A stretch of DNA of 20,495 nt from Paramacrobiotus richtersi (lineage: Eukaryota; Tardigrada; Eutardigrada; Parachela; Macrobiotidae), in NCBI GenBank assembly GCA_034698045.1, contig JAQGAU010001225.1, positions 1 to 20,495 of the forward strand, written 5' to 3'. The stretch's first letter is position 1. Every line of letters begins with the position of its first letter. Of the stretch, positions 1 through 8,165 are shown one piece after another. The translations under genes were made by a program, and so were the position numbers. The notes beneath the pieces were generated by a model, which ran no database searches, had not been told where the DNA came from, and was given only the letters and a program-made list of their open reading frames with translations.

Positions 1-1646
1 GCTCGACGGATGCCAATCCCACCCCTACTGACTGGTAGTGTGGCTTGCCTCCAGCAGGTGTAGTCCATTATCTGCTTAGTTCGAACGTTGCAGATGTCCT
101 GGAAACACTGACGCATGACCTCATCCACCAAATACAGCTTTTCCGGATATTTCCATGCACGGCAACAGCGCAGTGCATAAACTATTTTTGGCACTCCTAG
201 GCAGCACCGTAGCAAGAATAACCCTTGATGACTCGGAAGCAGTTTCAGACGTTCTGCCGTCAGGCTCAGTGACGTGGCTTTCTCTGACATTAGCGCATCG
301 ATTGATTCATCCAGGACTGGAGCACCCAACAACGTCAGGCCTTCTTTGGACACCACTCTTATGTCGGCAAACTGGTCACGGAATAGCTGAACAGATTCCT
401 GTTGAGACTCAGCACTACCACCGGTGACGAATAACTCGCACTTGGCCTCGTTCACGCTAAGGCCGATAGAATTCGCTGCCTGGATTACTTTCTGGAAATT
501 GTCCAACACGGTGACGGCGGTGCCCCCAAGGGTTCCGTCGTCCAGGAACCAGGCGTTAAGTGGCGTTGAGAGTTCTTTCACCGCTGGATTCAGTACCAGG
601 CAAAACAAGAGTGGGCCCAATGGATCGCCCTGTTGTACCCCCGTTTCGGATGTGAGCAGCAGTTCATCGACAAAGAGATCTGAATGGTCCCCGTAACAAG
701 ACGCAAAGTAGTCCCAGTATTCAGGAAGATGAACTTTCACGGCTTCCAGAATCTTTGTTCTGCTAACTGTATTAAATGCGTTCCGAAAATCAATCTTAAG
801 GAGAACTGTGGTTTCGGTTTCGTCGCACTCCAGAAACTGCCTCGCAGCATGGACTATGGCTTCAGCACCACCCCGCACACTAAATCCAAGCTGGTGGGGG
901 GCTAGGGCTGTACACATCCGATCGGCCACTCTGTAGCAGATAATTTTCGCAACCAAGCGACGCAACGTGCAGCCTACTGCGATAGGCCGTAACCCGCCGT
1001 CCTTTTTCCGAAGAGCAAGGAGTTTGCCTCCGAAAAACCAGTGCCGTTCATCGCCCGGGATTTTACCCCGGAGAACTTGGTTGAGTAGGGTGGCGAGCGC
1101 CTCGCAGAAAGGTAAAGAGCGCGCATCCAGTTTTGGACCTATCAAATCGAGTAGATGTTGGGGTCTCAGCCCATCTGGACCTGCAGCTGATCCTCTTGGA
1201 AATCGACGTACTGCATCGAAAATCTCGGCTGCAGAGATATCAGCTGCTGCTGGGGACTCTGTCTCTAAAGGCTGTGGCGATGGAACTTCTGGGGGGGGAC
1301 TTTGGGGATGCTTTGCTCGGAGCTCTTCAAGGACTTCCTCCGTAGGTTCCACCACGCTGTCTGTTGACATCATTATTCTCATTGCGCCAGAAATATCACC
1401 GTCATCGATCTTAACACCCGCGCGACGAACTAAGTCCTGGTTCGGATCCCGTTTCTGACGATTTTCAAGGGCGACTGGGGGGCGGGCTGGTTCTTCGGTA
1501 GACTGCGCAATGTTCTGCTTGACAACAGACGTCAGAGACCGTAGCTTGGACCAAGAATCGCTGGTGCCAGTGGTAGCGACCTCTTGGAGGGTTTTTCGGA
1601 GAGACTCGCGGGCTGCTTCTCGGGCGCCATGAGGAATACGCCGCAT
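1..1646 (-). CDS. Reverse transcriptase of a non-LTR retrotransposon (partial, C-terminus beyond the edge)
   Basis: It would copy the element's RNA into DNA at a nicked target site. The first ATG of the open frame is at 1646, giving about 548 visible residues; the frame itself is open 46 codons further, so the true start could be upstream. Visible motifs in order, numbered from that Met: an N-terminal basic/alpha-helical region beginning MRRIPHGAR; the pre-palm motif GPDGLRP (about 156); a KKDGGLRPIAVG..LRRL block; palm motif A KIDFRNAFN (about 284-292) with catalytic Asp 286; motif B GVQQGDPLGPLLF (about 336); motif C FLDDGT with Asp 369 and 370; and near the edge LPVSRGGIGIR. All three catalytic aspartates are present, so the enzyme looks intact as far as it can be seen. 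No host-gene neighbour is transcriptionally linked. The alternative of a domesticated RT is unlikely because typical LINE context motifs are kept. Confidence 0.9.
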   Translation of the reverse strand, partial: MRRIPHGAREAARESLRKTLQEVATTGTSDSWSKLRSLTSVVKQNIAQSTEEPARPPVALENRQKRDPNQDLVRRAGVKIDDGDISGAMRIMMSTDSVVEPTEEVLEELRAKHPQSPPPEVPSPQPLETESPAAADISAAEIFDAVRRFPRGSAAGPDGLRPQHLLDLIGPKLDARSLPFCEALATLLNQVLRGKIPGDERHWFFGGKLLALRKKDGGLRPIAVGCTLRRLVAKIICYRVADRMCTALAPHQLGFSVRGGAEAIVHAARQFLECDETETTVLLKIDFRNAFNTVSRTKILEAVKVHLPEYWDYFASCYGDHSDLFVDELLLTSETGVQQGDPLGPLLFCLVLNPAVKELSTPLNAWFLDDGTLGGTAVTVLDNFQKVIQAANSIGLSVNEAKCELFVTGGSAESQQESVQLFRDQFADIRVVSKEGLTLLGAPVLDESIDALMSEKATSLSLTAERLKLLPSHQGLFLLRCCLGVPKIVYALRCCRAWKYPEKLYLVDEVMRQCFQDICNVRTKQIMDYTCWRQATLPVSRGGIGIRR

Positions 1647-1784
1647 GATACGTTCCTTCGATGGCCGGAAAGCGTGGTCTGCAATCGGGGGAGTGGGTGC
1701 TGCTCCGTTAGTGTTGTTCTGAGGAGGCAATTGACTTTGAGGTGTTGTTTCTATGTTTGCTAGGCATATATAAAGCACATCGCA
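1..1784 (-). mobile_element. Non-LTR (LINE-type) retrotransposon, 5' part, running off the left edge
   Basis: The minus strand is open in one frame from a TAA at 1785-1787 to base 1 of the window, with no stop or frameshift, and encodes a LINE-type reverse transcriptase. There is no LTR, protease, integrase or RNase H in view. Upstream of the TAA the minus strand shows no continuation of the frame and no zinc-finger-coding sequence that I could find, so the element may be 5'-truncated or its 5' UTR may begin near 1785-1900. The 3' end, poly(A) or tail repeat and any C-terminal endonuclease lie outside the window. The intact frame argues for a recent insertion. I cannot assign a named clade from motifs alone. 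Confidence 0.85.
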
Positions 1785-1787
1785 TTA

Positions 1788-2371
1788 TATCGTCATAGAG
1801 CACCAACAAAGGTCTTGGTTTCACGTTTTTCTTTATCCCCTGTCAGGGCATGCCACAGCCGGTGCCCTTGACGTAGTAAGTTGCAGTATACAGAAAGGTC
1901 ACAAGGTAAACGTAAATACCGGAAACTTTCTTACAGTATTTCTGAGATTGTAGCTTCAAGGCAAAAGCTGTCGTGATCTTGTACAGAGTTTAAACTTGTG
2001 TAATAAGCATGCATGCGTATTGTATGGTGTATGTACCTCTACTTACTTCTGGATTTTTTACTTTACATACTGGGCCTTTTAGTCAGGGATGGTATAGTAT
2101 GCCGAACCCGTTTACAGATCGACTAAAAAAACCACAACAAGTAACCGTAGTAGTATGTTTTTGACATGCACACTCCAGACATAATCGGCAGAATTACGAA
2201 AAAGATCTTATTCAGCTTCCCATAATGGGAGAGTCGTTCCCATAACAGCCACTTATGGATGATATTGGATGCACTTGGACAGTATACATTTATTTCGGAC
2301 ATATTTAACAGAAACTGTCCACTCTTTGTAGCGATTATTGGCAGACAGTATTTCAGACAGTGAAGTCGTTA
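1788..2371. other. Gene-free stretch upstream of the reverse transcriptase
   Basis: I see no open frame with coding character on either strand and no clear repeat. On the minus strand this is the region that would hold the 5' UTR or missing N-terminal part of the retrotransposon, but no such sequence is recognisable. Confidence 0.4.
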
Positions 2372-2540
2372 GCGGTTCCTAGGAAGGGTGTACGTAAACG
2401 ATATAAGGAGGTGAATGTCAGAAAACGAAGCCCCCCTGTACTACAGCTTACGGGAGAATCCGGCTCCATAAGACGCGAAAAGTGTGTATTTTACGAAGAA
2501 GTGGTTTTGCTGTCTATGAGCGGTTAAGAAGTGGTTTTAC
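2372..2540 (+). repeat. Diverged copy A of a short inverted-repeat element
   Basis: This block begins with GCGGTTCCTAGGAAGG and ends with GAAGTGGTTTTAC before TATA. It aligns with 3187-3350 over most of its length: shared landmarks are the GCGGTTCCT start, a GTAAACG.TATAA.GAGGTGAATG segment, GAAGCCCCCCTGT, TACGGGAGA.TCCGG, and a GGTTTTAC end. The two are in direct orientation about 0.8 kb apart. The block is non-coding; it is probably a fragment of the element described at 2818-3350. Confidence 0.6.
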
Positions 2541-2817
2541 TATATTTAATTTACATTATGGTACAGGGGAATTAAGCTGAGTTCAGATACGGGCTTGGAT
2601 AGCAGTTTCGCCAAGATACTGTCACAAATAATGATAATGTGTGGATAGTCAAGGTCATCAGATACTGTAGCTGTGTCTACTGTAAGTTCGTAATGACCTT
2701 AATGTATAAACAAACACAGAAAGCGCTGCTAACAAGCAAAAGCCGAAAGGATCAAAGTGTAGGACCACTGTAGATGTAACAGTGCTGACCAGACATCAGG
2801 ATCGAATGAGACTAGTA

Positions 2818-3350
2818 CAGTAAAACCTCTGAATACCATACACCCTCCGTTCTGCCCGTTCTGTATGTAATTCAGGGGTGTATTTTATAAAGAAAATGCC
2901 CCTAGGCCCCCCTCCAGGGGCAGTGGATAATTACTTAGGGGCTGCATTCAAAGGACGTGTATGTACTACCTTCACGCTAATTATGAAACATGCGGATGCC
3001 GAACTGCGTTAGTTTTGATTAAATACTGTTAAGAAGTAGTAAATTTTTTGCATATATGTGTGTTACGAGAGGCGGAGAGGTAGTGCTGTGTTGCGACTAT
3101 CAGATCCTGTTTTTCATTAAGCCTGTGGTGGGACTATCCCCGAGCCGTATGTAAGAGAGAGGTCTGTTAAACCAGCAAAATAGCTGGCGGTTCCTCGGAA
3201 AGGTGTATGTAAACGCTATAAAGAGGTGAATGCTATAAAGAGAAGCCCCCCTGTGCTATAGCATACGGGAGATTCCGGTTCCATACGGCGCGTATGTATT
3301 GAAGGGGTGAATTTTATAAAGAAGTGTATGTTAAGAGAGGTTTTACGTAA
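2818..3350. mobile_element. MITE-like element with CAGTAAAACCTCT ends
   Basis: The left end CAGTAAAACCTCTGAATACC directly follows a TA dinucleotide. The right end, read in reverse complement, is GTAAAACCTCTCTTAACATAC, so the two ends are imperfect inverted repeats about 530 bp apart. Ends of the type CAGTA(A/G)AACCTCT next to TA resemble pogo/Tc1-mariner-type non-autonomous elements in other eukaryotes; that family assignment is inference. The interior has no reading frame and contains the segment shared with 2372-2540 as well as a GTATGTA.T..AGGGGTG..TTTTATAAAGAA motif present near both ends (about 2862-2900 and 3293-3322). A second GTATGTAAGAGAGAGG motif at about 3149 suggests nesting or rearrangement, so exact limits are uncertain. 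Confidence 0.45.
3187..3350 (+). repeat. Diverged copy B of the short inverted-repeat element
   Basis: This aligns with 2372-2540 in direct orientation, with shared starts (GCGGTTCCT) and ends (GGTTTTAC). It forms the right third of the MITE-like element at 2818-3350. Point differences and small indels throughout show that the copies are old. Confidence 0.6.
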
Positions 3351-4035
3351 CCGTAAAACGGTAGACATTCACGTTTTATACTTAATCGGTTTTAACCTTT
3401 TAACACGTTAGAACAGTTATAGCACAGAGAAAACACAACTGGATTCTGAATTATGAATCACTTAATTCTATATCCATTATTCGTCCAGTACGGATCAAAC
3501 CACTACCTCTGGCTCACTCATCCGTATATGTATGTTTTCTCCATTGGGGTCACCAGCGTTGTTACTACTTCCACTGATGCGTAATGCCGGAGTATGCTTG
3601 TTGTGGAATTGATCATACGTGCTAGAGTATTGCGCACAAACTCTGCGCAATACTGCGGAATATACTTGCAAGCGCTATTACGCGCATACTCCGCGTAACA
3701 TTACAGTTACTTCGGAAAGGATTCCTGAAGCATTTCTTATGCGAATATACGTTTCTTTTTTTCGAAAAACTCCAGCTACAGTCTCATGCCAGTACGCATT
3801 GGTTTTGAGGTAACGGGATGCGGTTAGGAGTGCCAGGGTAGGACATCAAAACAAGGGCTTTCTTTTCCTTCCCAAACAGCGCTAAAAATATCCAAATTAG
3901 TACAGTCTTGCAATTTGCATTGTAATTTTTTGGTTGTAATCGTAAATTACTGAGGTGTTTTCGTTAAATTCACATGGCCTCTTCATATGGATCCACCGTG
4001 CCGGACAAGTGTGTTTTCCTGTAGGATTTCCTTAC
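3351..4035. other. Gene-free stretch with a short imperfect tandem duplication
   Basis: I see no supportable gene. Around 3580-3700 the motif GCGTAATGCCGGAGTATGCTTG (3580-3601) recurs as GCGCAATACTGCGGAATATACTTG (3648-3671), and TATTGCGCACAAACTCTGCGCAATA is mirrored by TATTACGCGCATACTCCGCGTAA, so about 120 bp consist of two diverged units rich in GCGCAA/TTGCGC palindromes. The function is unknown. Confidence 0.35.
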
Positions 4036-4039
4036 TGGC

Positions 4040-4590
4040 CTTCAATGAATAATTTGTATGACATTATACAGATATCCGATGGCAAGCATTTCATGAGAAA
4101 TGAAGGCAAAACTAGTCCCGCAGAAACAGGTTACTGAAACCCCTTCAGGAAGAACTCACAAAAATGCACTCACAAACCCCAATATTCGGGAACATTTCTC
4201 CGGTTTAAACATTTTCTCAGACTGGTCAGCGTAAGAACCAATGCGAGCAACAAACTGTCATTGAGAACACTCAGGCCTCTTAGCTTTAAAAATAAACACA
4301 CATTGAACAGCAATGCTGGTAGCCTCAATGACTGTCTTCAAGTCCTGTGCTTATTTCTCTGAAGTCTGACGGGCGGTGTTTTCCAGTGGGTAGTGCCGTG
4401 CAAGCAGAAGCCTTTCTCCTCGTCCGGTTTACAGTACGAATAATCAGTAGCTTTGATGTAACGGTGTCTGTCTCCACTCTCCAGACACACCGGTAGTGTC
4501 GCGCGTGTTCTGCATTCTCTTTCTGGCAACTGTTGTCCATAGTCTCTCGCTGCTCGACAAAAATTGGGATGCAGAGGTTACCCATAAAGG
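4040..4590 (-). pseudogene. Decayed 5'-truncated copy of the LINE ORF1-like gene
   Basis: Read on the minus strand, this aligns base for base with the last third of the gene at 10683-11705 and its 3' flank. Landmarks shared in order are GTCGAGCAG.GAGAGA, GCCAGAAAGA.AAT, GACA.CGTTAC.TC.AAGCT, CAGGACTTGAAGACAGT (near 4340), GACCAGTCTGA.AAAATGTTTA, AATATTGGGGT..G.GAGTG and GGGGTTTCAGTAAC (near 4125-4140). The match continues weakly into the 3' UTR. Several single-base indels move the frame, and an in-frame TGA lies just before the ancestral stop, so it cannot make the protein. It corresponds to roughly residues 200-340 of the intact copy. 5' truncation is the usual result of LINE-type insertion. 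Two short open frames (4325-4630 and 4338-4529) are remnants of it in different frames. Confidence 0.8.
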
Positions 4591-4639
4591 CGATTTGGGG
4601 CATAGGTTCCGTTTTCTTTTGGTCCCCCAATTAAGAACT

Positions 4640-5227
4640 ATGTTGTCATATCTCGTATTGCATTGGCAGTGCGATGTCGTACAAGGGCGCTGGCACGGCT
4701 AACTTAATTATCTCCTCATTAATTTTATTTTTGAGATTTTTCCAAGCCTCATCGAGCTTATTATAACTTGAACTGTATTTTGTAAATGGTTCGATATTTA
4801 GGTGTAATTACGGGAGAAGAGTAAAATTATCCTTTTAGGATCTTTTGCCGGTCTATTGTGAGACAGAAGTTGGTTCTACTTAGTAATGTCTTAAAATTTT
4901 CGAACAAATTGGGAACTGAATGTCGTTTCTTTATCTGTGCACTCGTTTTCGTAAATTGTTCCATGTATTTGCGGAACTTACTATTACTCATTTAAAGCAC
5001 TCGTGGTCACTGGAACGCATTTTCGCTGGAAAATGAACAAAACCGCGCAAGGTCTTCGCGAGCCCTGGAAGAACCGAGCGATGGTTTTGAGAGTAACCTA
5101 CACTACCCTTAGGATACTCTTTGGAGGGTACATGTACAGACATGCACACAGCGTTCCACAGCTGTTAGAAACACGTTGCACATATATTTCAGACGTTAGG
5201 CAGCCCCAATAGCTCCAAGAGATCGAT
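4640..5227. other. Gene-free stretch
   Basis: I find no coding frame, RNA gene or repeat that I can support. It is the downstream flank of the proline-rich gene, whose polyadenylation signal sits at its right border. Confidence 0.4.
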
Positions 5228-5233
5228 TTTATT
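5228..5233 (-). terminator. AATAAA polyadenylation signal overlapping the stop codon
   Basis: The minus strand reads GAA TAA AAT at the end of the proline-rich gene, so the canonical AATAAA contains the stop codon itself. This predicts a 3' UTR of only some 15-30 nt. No second signal is evident nearby. Confidence 0.5.
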
Positions 5234-6274
5234 CTTTCGCTGGCGGTGGCATCGCAGCTGGTAACGCAGGCTGGAATACACCACCTCCAACTCCAGACGA
5301 TGCAGGTTGATCATCAGCTGGTGTTGGGGGAATCCCCACTGGTAATGGAGGCGCAACTAATCCTGGTCCCACTTTCCCTTTGGTATCGTTTTGTTTTCCT
5401 CCTGGTCCGTCTTTCTCTTTGGGGCCCTTTGGCTTTGGCGGAGGTCCTCCAGGTGGATCCTTATCTTTGGGCCCCTTTGGCGGAGGCGGATGCGGTCCAT
5501 CTTTTCCTTTGGGCCCATTTGGCGGAGGCGGATGCGGTCCATCTTTTCCTTTGGGCTCCTTTGGCGGAGGCGGAGAAGGGCCACCTTCGTCTTTGGGCCC
5601 CTTTGGCGGAGGCGGGCCATCTTCGTCTTTGGGTCCCTGTGGTGGAGGCGGAGGCGGGCTATCGTGGTCTTTGGGCCCCTTTGGCGGAGGCGGATGCGGT
5701 CCATCTTTTCCTTTGAGCCCCTTTGGCGGAGGCGGATGCGGTCCATCTTTTCCTTTAGGCCCCTTTGGCGGAGGTGGAGGTGGGCCATCTTCGTCTTTGG
5801 GCCCCTTTGTCGGAGGCGGATGCGGTCCATCCTTTCCTTTGGGCCCCTTTGGTGGAGCCGGCGGTGGTCCATCATTATCTTTAGGCCCGTTTGGCGGATG
5901 CGGTCCATCTTCCTCTTTGGGCTCCTTCGGCTTTGGAGGAGGTGGCATTGCGGCTGGTAACGCAGGCTGAAACACACCATCTCCAACGCCCGACGATGCA
6001 GCCTGATCGTCAGCTTGTGTTGGGGGAATTACCACTGGCAATGGAGGAGCAACTAATCCCGGTCCCACTTTCCCGGATGTTGGTGCCTGAACGGGAAAAG
6101 AGAAAGGTGGGGTTAGTATCACGGCTTGCTTTGCAACAACTGTCTTACTAAGAAATAAAAATCAAGCATCCTAATTTTCACTCAAATCACAATTTCTTCT
6201 TTCCACAATATACCAGTGCTTACCCCATCAGATATTGCATACAAAGCCAAAAATAACAGCACTTGGAGAATCAT
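5229..6274 (-). CDS. Secreted proline-rich repeat protein (two exons)
   Basis: Exon 1 is 6274-6224 and encodes MILQVLLFLALYAISDG, a typical hydrophobic signal peptide. It ends at a GG|GTAAGC donor. A 137-bp intron ends in a pyrimidine-rich TTCCCGTTCAG acceptor, and exon 2 runs 6086-5229; the join is phase 0. The product is 302 residues. The mature protein has three parts: an N-terminal module GKVGPGLVAPPLPV..FQPALPAAMPPP; about 13 tandem 14-residue units of consensus GPKxKDGPHPPPPK; and a second, nearly identical copy of the N-terminal module at the C-terminus. It has no cysteine and only proline, glycine, lysine and aspartate in bulk, so it should be extracellular and disordered or polyproline-helical. 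A matrix, cuticle, eggshell or salivary role is possible; no specific family is recognised. An open read-through upstream of exon 2 to a Met at 6122 would lack a signal peptide, so I prefer the spliced form. Confidence 0.8.
5440..5935 (-). repeat. 42-bp coding tandem repeat (14-aa units) of the proline-rich gene
   Basis: About 12-13 head-to-tail units of 42 bp encode GPK-(G/D)-(K/E)-DGP-(H/P)-PPPPK. One unit has lost two codons and a few units have GPKDEDGPPPPPPK instead, giving two interleaved variants. All length changes are multiples of three, so the frame is under selection or the array is recent. The array should be variable in length between individuals. Confidence 0.9.
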
Positions 6275-6422
6275 TTTGCGTGCCCCGGTTTGAATAATAT
6301 ATTACTCTGCGACACTTAGAATTACCGCAATTCCAGTAATCAAAAGCGGAATGTTCATTGGCAGTGCGCAGTCGTTTACAAGAGAAGCATACGTGAACTG
6401 GAGAAACCCGTCCAGCAGAGCA

Positions 6423-6430
6423 CTTATATA
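6423..6430 (-). promoter_or_regulatory. TATA box of the proline-rich gene
   Basis: The minus strand reads GGTATATAAGTGC, with a CCAGTTCAC initiator-like sequence about 30 nt downstream (near 6400). That leaves a 5' UTR of about 125 nt before the ATG at 6274. Spacing fits a canonical TATA-plus-initiator core promoter. Confidence 0.5.
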
Positions 6431-6545
6431 CCTTTCCAAATTTAGTAAAGAATGCTTCACTCGTTGCAATTTTTGTAATGATACTTGATTCATTACTACT
6501 CTTTTTGACATGTTTGCCGGAACGGTGCCTAGTTTGCAATGTCAA

Positions 6546-6917
6546 ATTTACGGTTTTTTATAATTCGGTATGGTTTTGCCGCAATTCTTGGTAATTGTTT
6601 TTTGTTATGTCTGTTATAATTTATATAAGCGAAGCCGAAGGAACCAGTCTGTTACTCAGTTCCTTGTTCATGGTAGCTGCGAACCGGCATTGCATTCTTT
6701 TACCATTTTTTAGTCTATGATGACTCAATATTCTTGCAAGTCATGTAATCATAATAAATCATCCATCGTTAACTGTAGCATTTTTGTAGCTTACGGCTTG
6801 TATTGTAAAACCATGGGCGATCTCTAATGCATTTTTCGAACTAGCTTTTGAGGTACCCCCAAGCAGCAATATTCCGATAATTTAGATGTCTTTTTCTATG
6901 CTGCTTCGTTGTGAGAT
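6546..6917. other. Gene-free stretch with a possible plus-strand core promoter
   Basis: A TATATAAG at 6622-6629 on the plus strand is followed at 6656-6660 by TCAGT, an arthropod-style initiator, but spacing is slightly long (about 36 nt). The first ATG after it opens only a 16-codon frame. I see no gene that it would serve. Confidence 0.2.
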
Positions 6918-7022
6918 TTTAAACAGCCTGAACATGGATATGCAGTGTCCAGAGATCCGTTTGTGCGCGCAAGTTCGCTTATTGCGCAACAGCGGTGTAA
7001 AGTTTGGAGACATGTCCTTCTC
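6918..7022 (+). repeat. Solo copy of an arm of the adjacent large inverted repeat
   Basis: GAACATGGATATGCAGTGTC, followed by ATCCGTTTGTGCGCGCAA and TTATTGCGCAACAGCGG, matches the left arm at about 7122-7225 in direct orientation and the right arm in inverted orientation. It is more diverged than the two arms are from each other, so it is an older copy of the same family. Confidence 0.75.
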
Positions 7023-7054
7023 AAACCGTTTAAGACGATCTTTCACCCACTGCT

Positions 7055-7647
7055 ATAACTATTAGTGAAATCAAGACAGCCGCGCACCTGTAGTCGTTGC
7101 ATCCAGGTGTATTATTGTTTTTAATAAACAGAACATGGATATACACTGTCGAGAAATCCGTTTGTGCGCGCAACGTCCCGTTACTGCGCAACCACAGCGG
7201 AAAGTTTAAACACGTTTCCTTCTTAGATAATTCAGTGTTTTATCCAAACTTCTTGCATTTTTCATCATAAATGCACATATATGTGATGATCGTTCTGAAC
7301 CAATTTCAGCCCTTAGGTATGTTTTTGAAATTTTAAAATGAATTTCAAAATTTTTGAAATTCATTTTAAAATTTCAGAAACCTAGTACCGGGCTAATTCT
7401 GGGTCAGAACGATCATCATATATATGTGCATTTATGATGAAACTTTCAAGAAGTTTGGGTAAAACGCTGAATTATCTGAGAATGAAACGCGTTTAAACTT
7501 TTCGCCGCTGTTGCGCAATAACCGGACGTTGCGCGCACAAACGGATTTCTCGACAGTGTATATCCATGTTCTGGTTATTAAAAACAACAATGCACCTTGG
7601 TGCAACGGTTACAGGTGCGCGGCTGTCATGATTTCACTTATAGTTAT
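7055..7647. repeat. 593-bp near-perfect inverted repeat (foldback element)
   Basis: The left arm begins ATAACTATTAGTGAAATC and the right arm ends GATTTCACTTATAGTTAT. The arms, about 295 bp each, meet at an AT-rich centre near 7350 with practically no spacer. By eye they are about 90% identical, with shared landmarks such as GAACATGGATATACACTGTC, TTTGTGCGCGCAACGTCC, AAATGCACATATAT and GAAATTTTAAAATGAATTTC. There is no coding frame. I see no convincing target-site duplication at the outer ends. It could be a foldback or MITE-type transposon, and if transcribed would form a long hairpin RNA. Confidence 0.9.
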
Positions 7648-7874
7648 CGGAATGGGAGGAAAAGCGCCTTAAGGCGAGTGATTTATAGTTTCAGTATGTT
7701 TGTTTCACTGCGAAAGTTTTGTGCGCGCAGCCAGGATCGATAAAACAGGATGCGGTGTTGCACTCAGTACTCAAAGAACCAACATACACCAACGCAAGAA
7801 CGAAAAGTGCGCTCAGTAGCCCGCTGTTAACAATACCTGGCTATAGCAAAAAAAAAGATATACATAAGAACGGT

Positions 7875-7995
7875 TGTGAACCAAAACCAGCTTAAACACG
7901 CACACCATTGTGAAATTTTGAAAGAAATTTTTAGAATTGCAAATTTCGTTTTAAAATTTCAGAAAAATGCCGGAAGGCAAGTTTTGGTTCAATGT
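7875..7995. repeat. Smaller diverged hairpin related to the centre of the large inverted repeat
   Basis: The outer motif TGAACCAAAAC (about 7878) is repeated inverted as GTTTTGGTTCA (about 7984-7994). The middle GAAATTTTGAAAGAAATTTT...TTTTAAAATTTCAGAAA matches the centre of the 7055-7647 element, including the TTTCAGAAA right shoulder. It appears to be an older, internally deleted relative. Confidence 0.5.
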
Positions 7996-8054
7996 CGGTC
8001 GGTCGGTTCAAAGTGACCGCAACTGACCGCTGGGGAGTGATGACCATTGTTTAT

Positions 8055-8165
8055 AAGTTATGGGCGCGAGTTACGAGTTATGAGTGCGAATTATGAGTTA
8101 TGAGTGCGAATTATGAGTTATGACTTATGAGTTATGAGTTATGACCAGCAATTATGAGTTATGAG
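8055..8165 (+). repeat. Minisatellite of GAGTTAT/GAATTAT units
   Basis: About 110 bp consist of the 7-mer (G)AGTTATG interrupted by TGCGAATTATGA, organised partly as a 20-bp higher-order unit GAGTTATGAGTGCGAATTAT repeated at least twice. Units vary (GAGTTAC, GACTTAT, AGCAATTAT). It directly follows the repeat cluster at 6918-7995. Confidence 0.85.

Noticed and set aside
155-1458. Plus-strand open frames of 70-163 codons
   Set aside because: They are shadows of the minus-strand reverse transcriptase, which carries all catalytic motifs.
1740-1860. Splice acceptor joining an upstream exon to the RT frame
   Set aside because: The only candidate AG (in ATATATGCCTAG on the minus strand) lacks a pyrimidine tract, and no upstream coding sequence was found.
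3955-4137. 60-codon plus-strand frame
   Set aside because: It lies antisense over the 3' end of the decayed ORF1-like copy and has no independent coding evidence.
5246-5970. Plus-strand glycine-rich frames as independent genes
   Set aside because: They arise from the 42-bp periodicity of the minus-strand proline-rich gene, and have no signal peptide, promoter or splice sites of their own.
6228-6545. 105-codon minus-strand frame upstream of the proline-rich gene
   Set aside because: It overlaps exon 1 in another frame and the inferred TATA box and 5' UTR; no domain was recognised.
6622-6660. TATATAAG plus TCAGT as an active plus-strand promoter
   Set aside because: Spacing is long and there is no downstream gene, so it is noted only in the gap entry.
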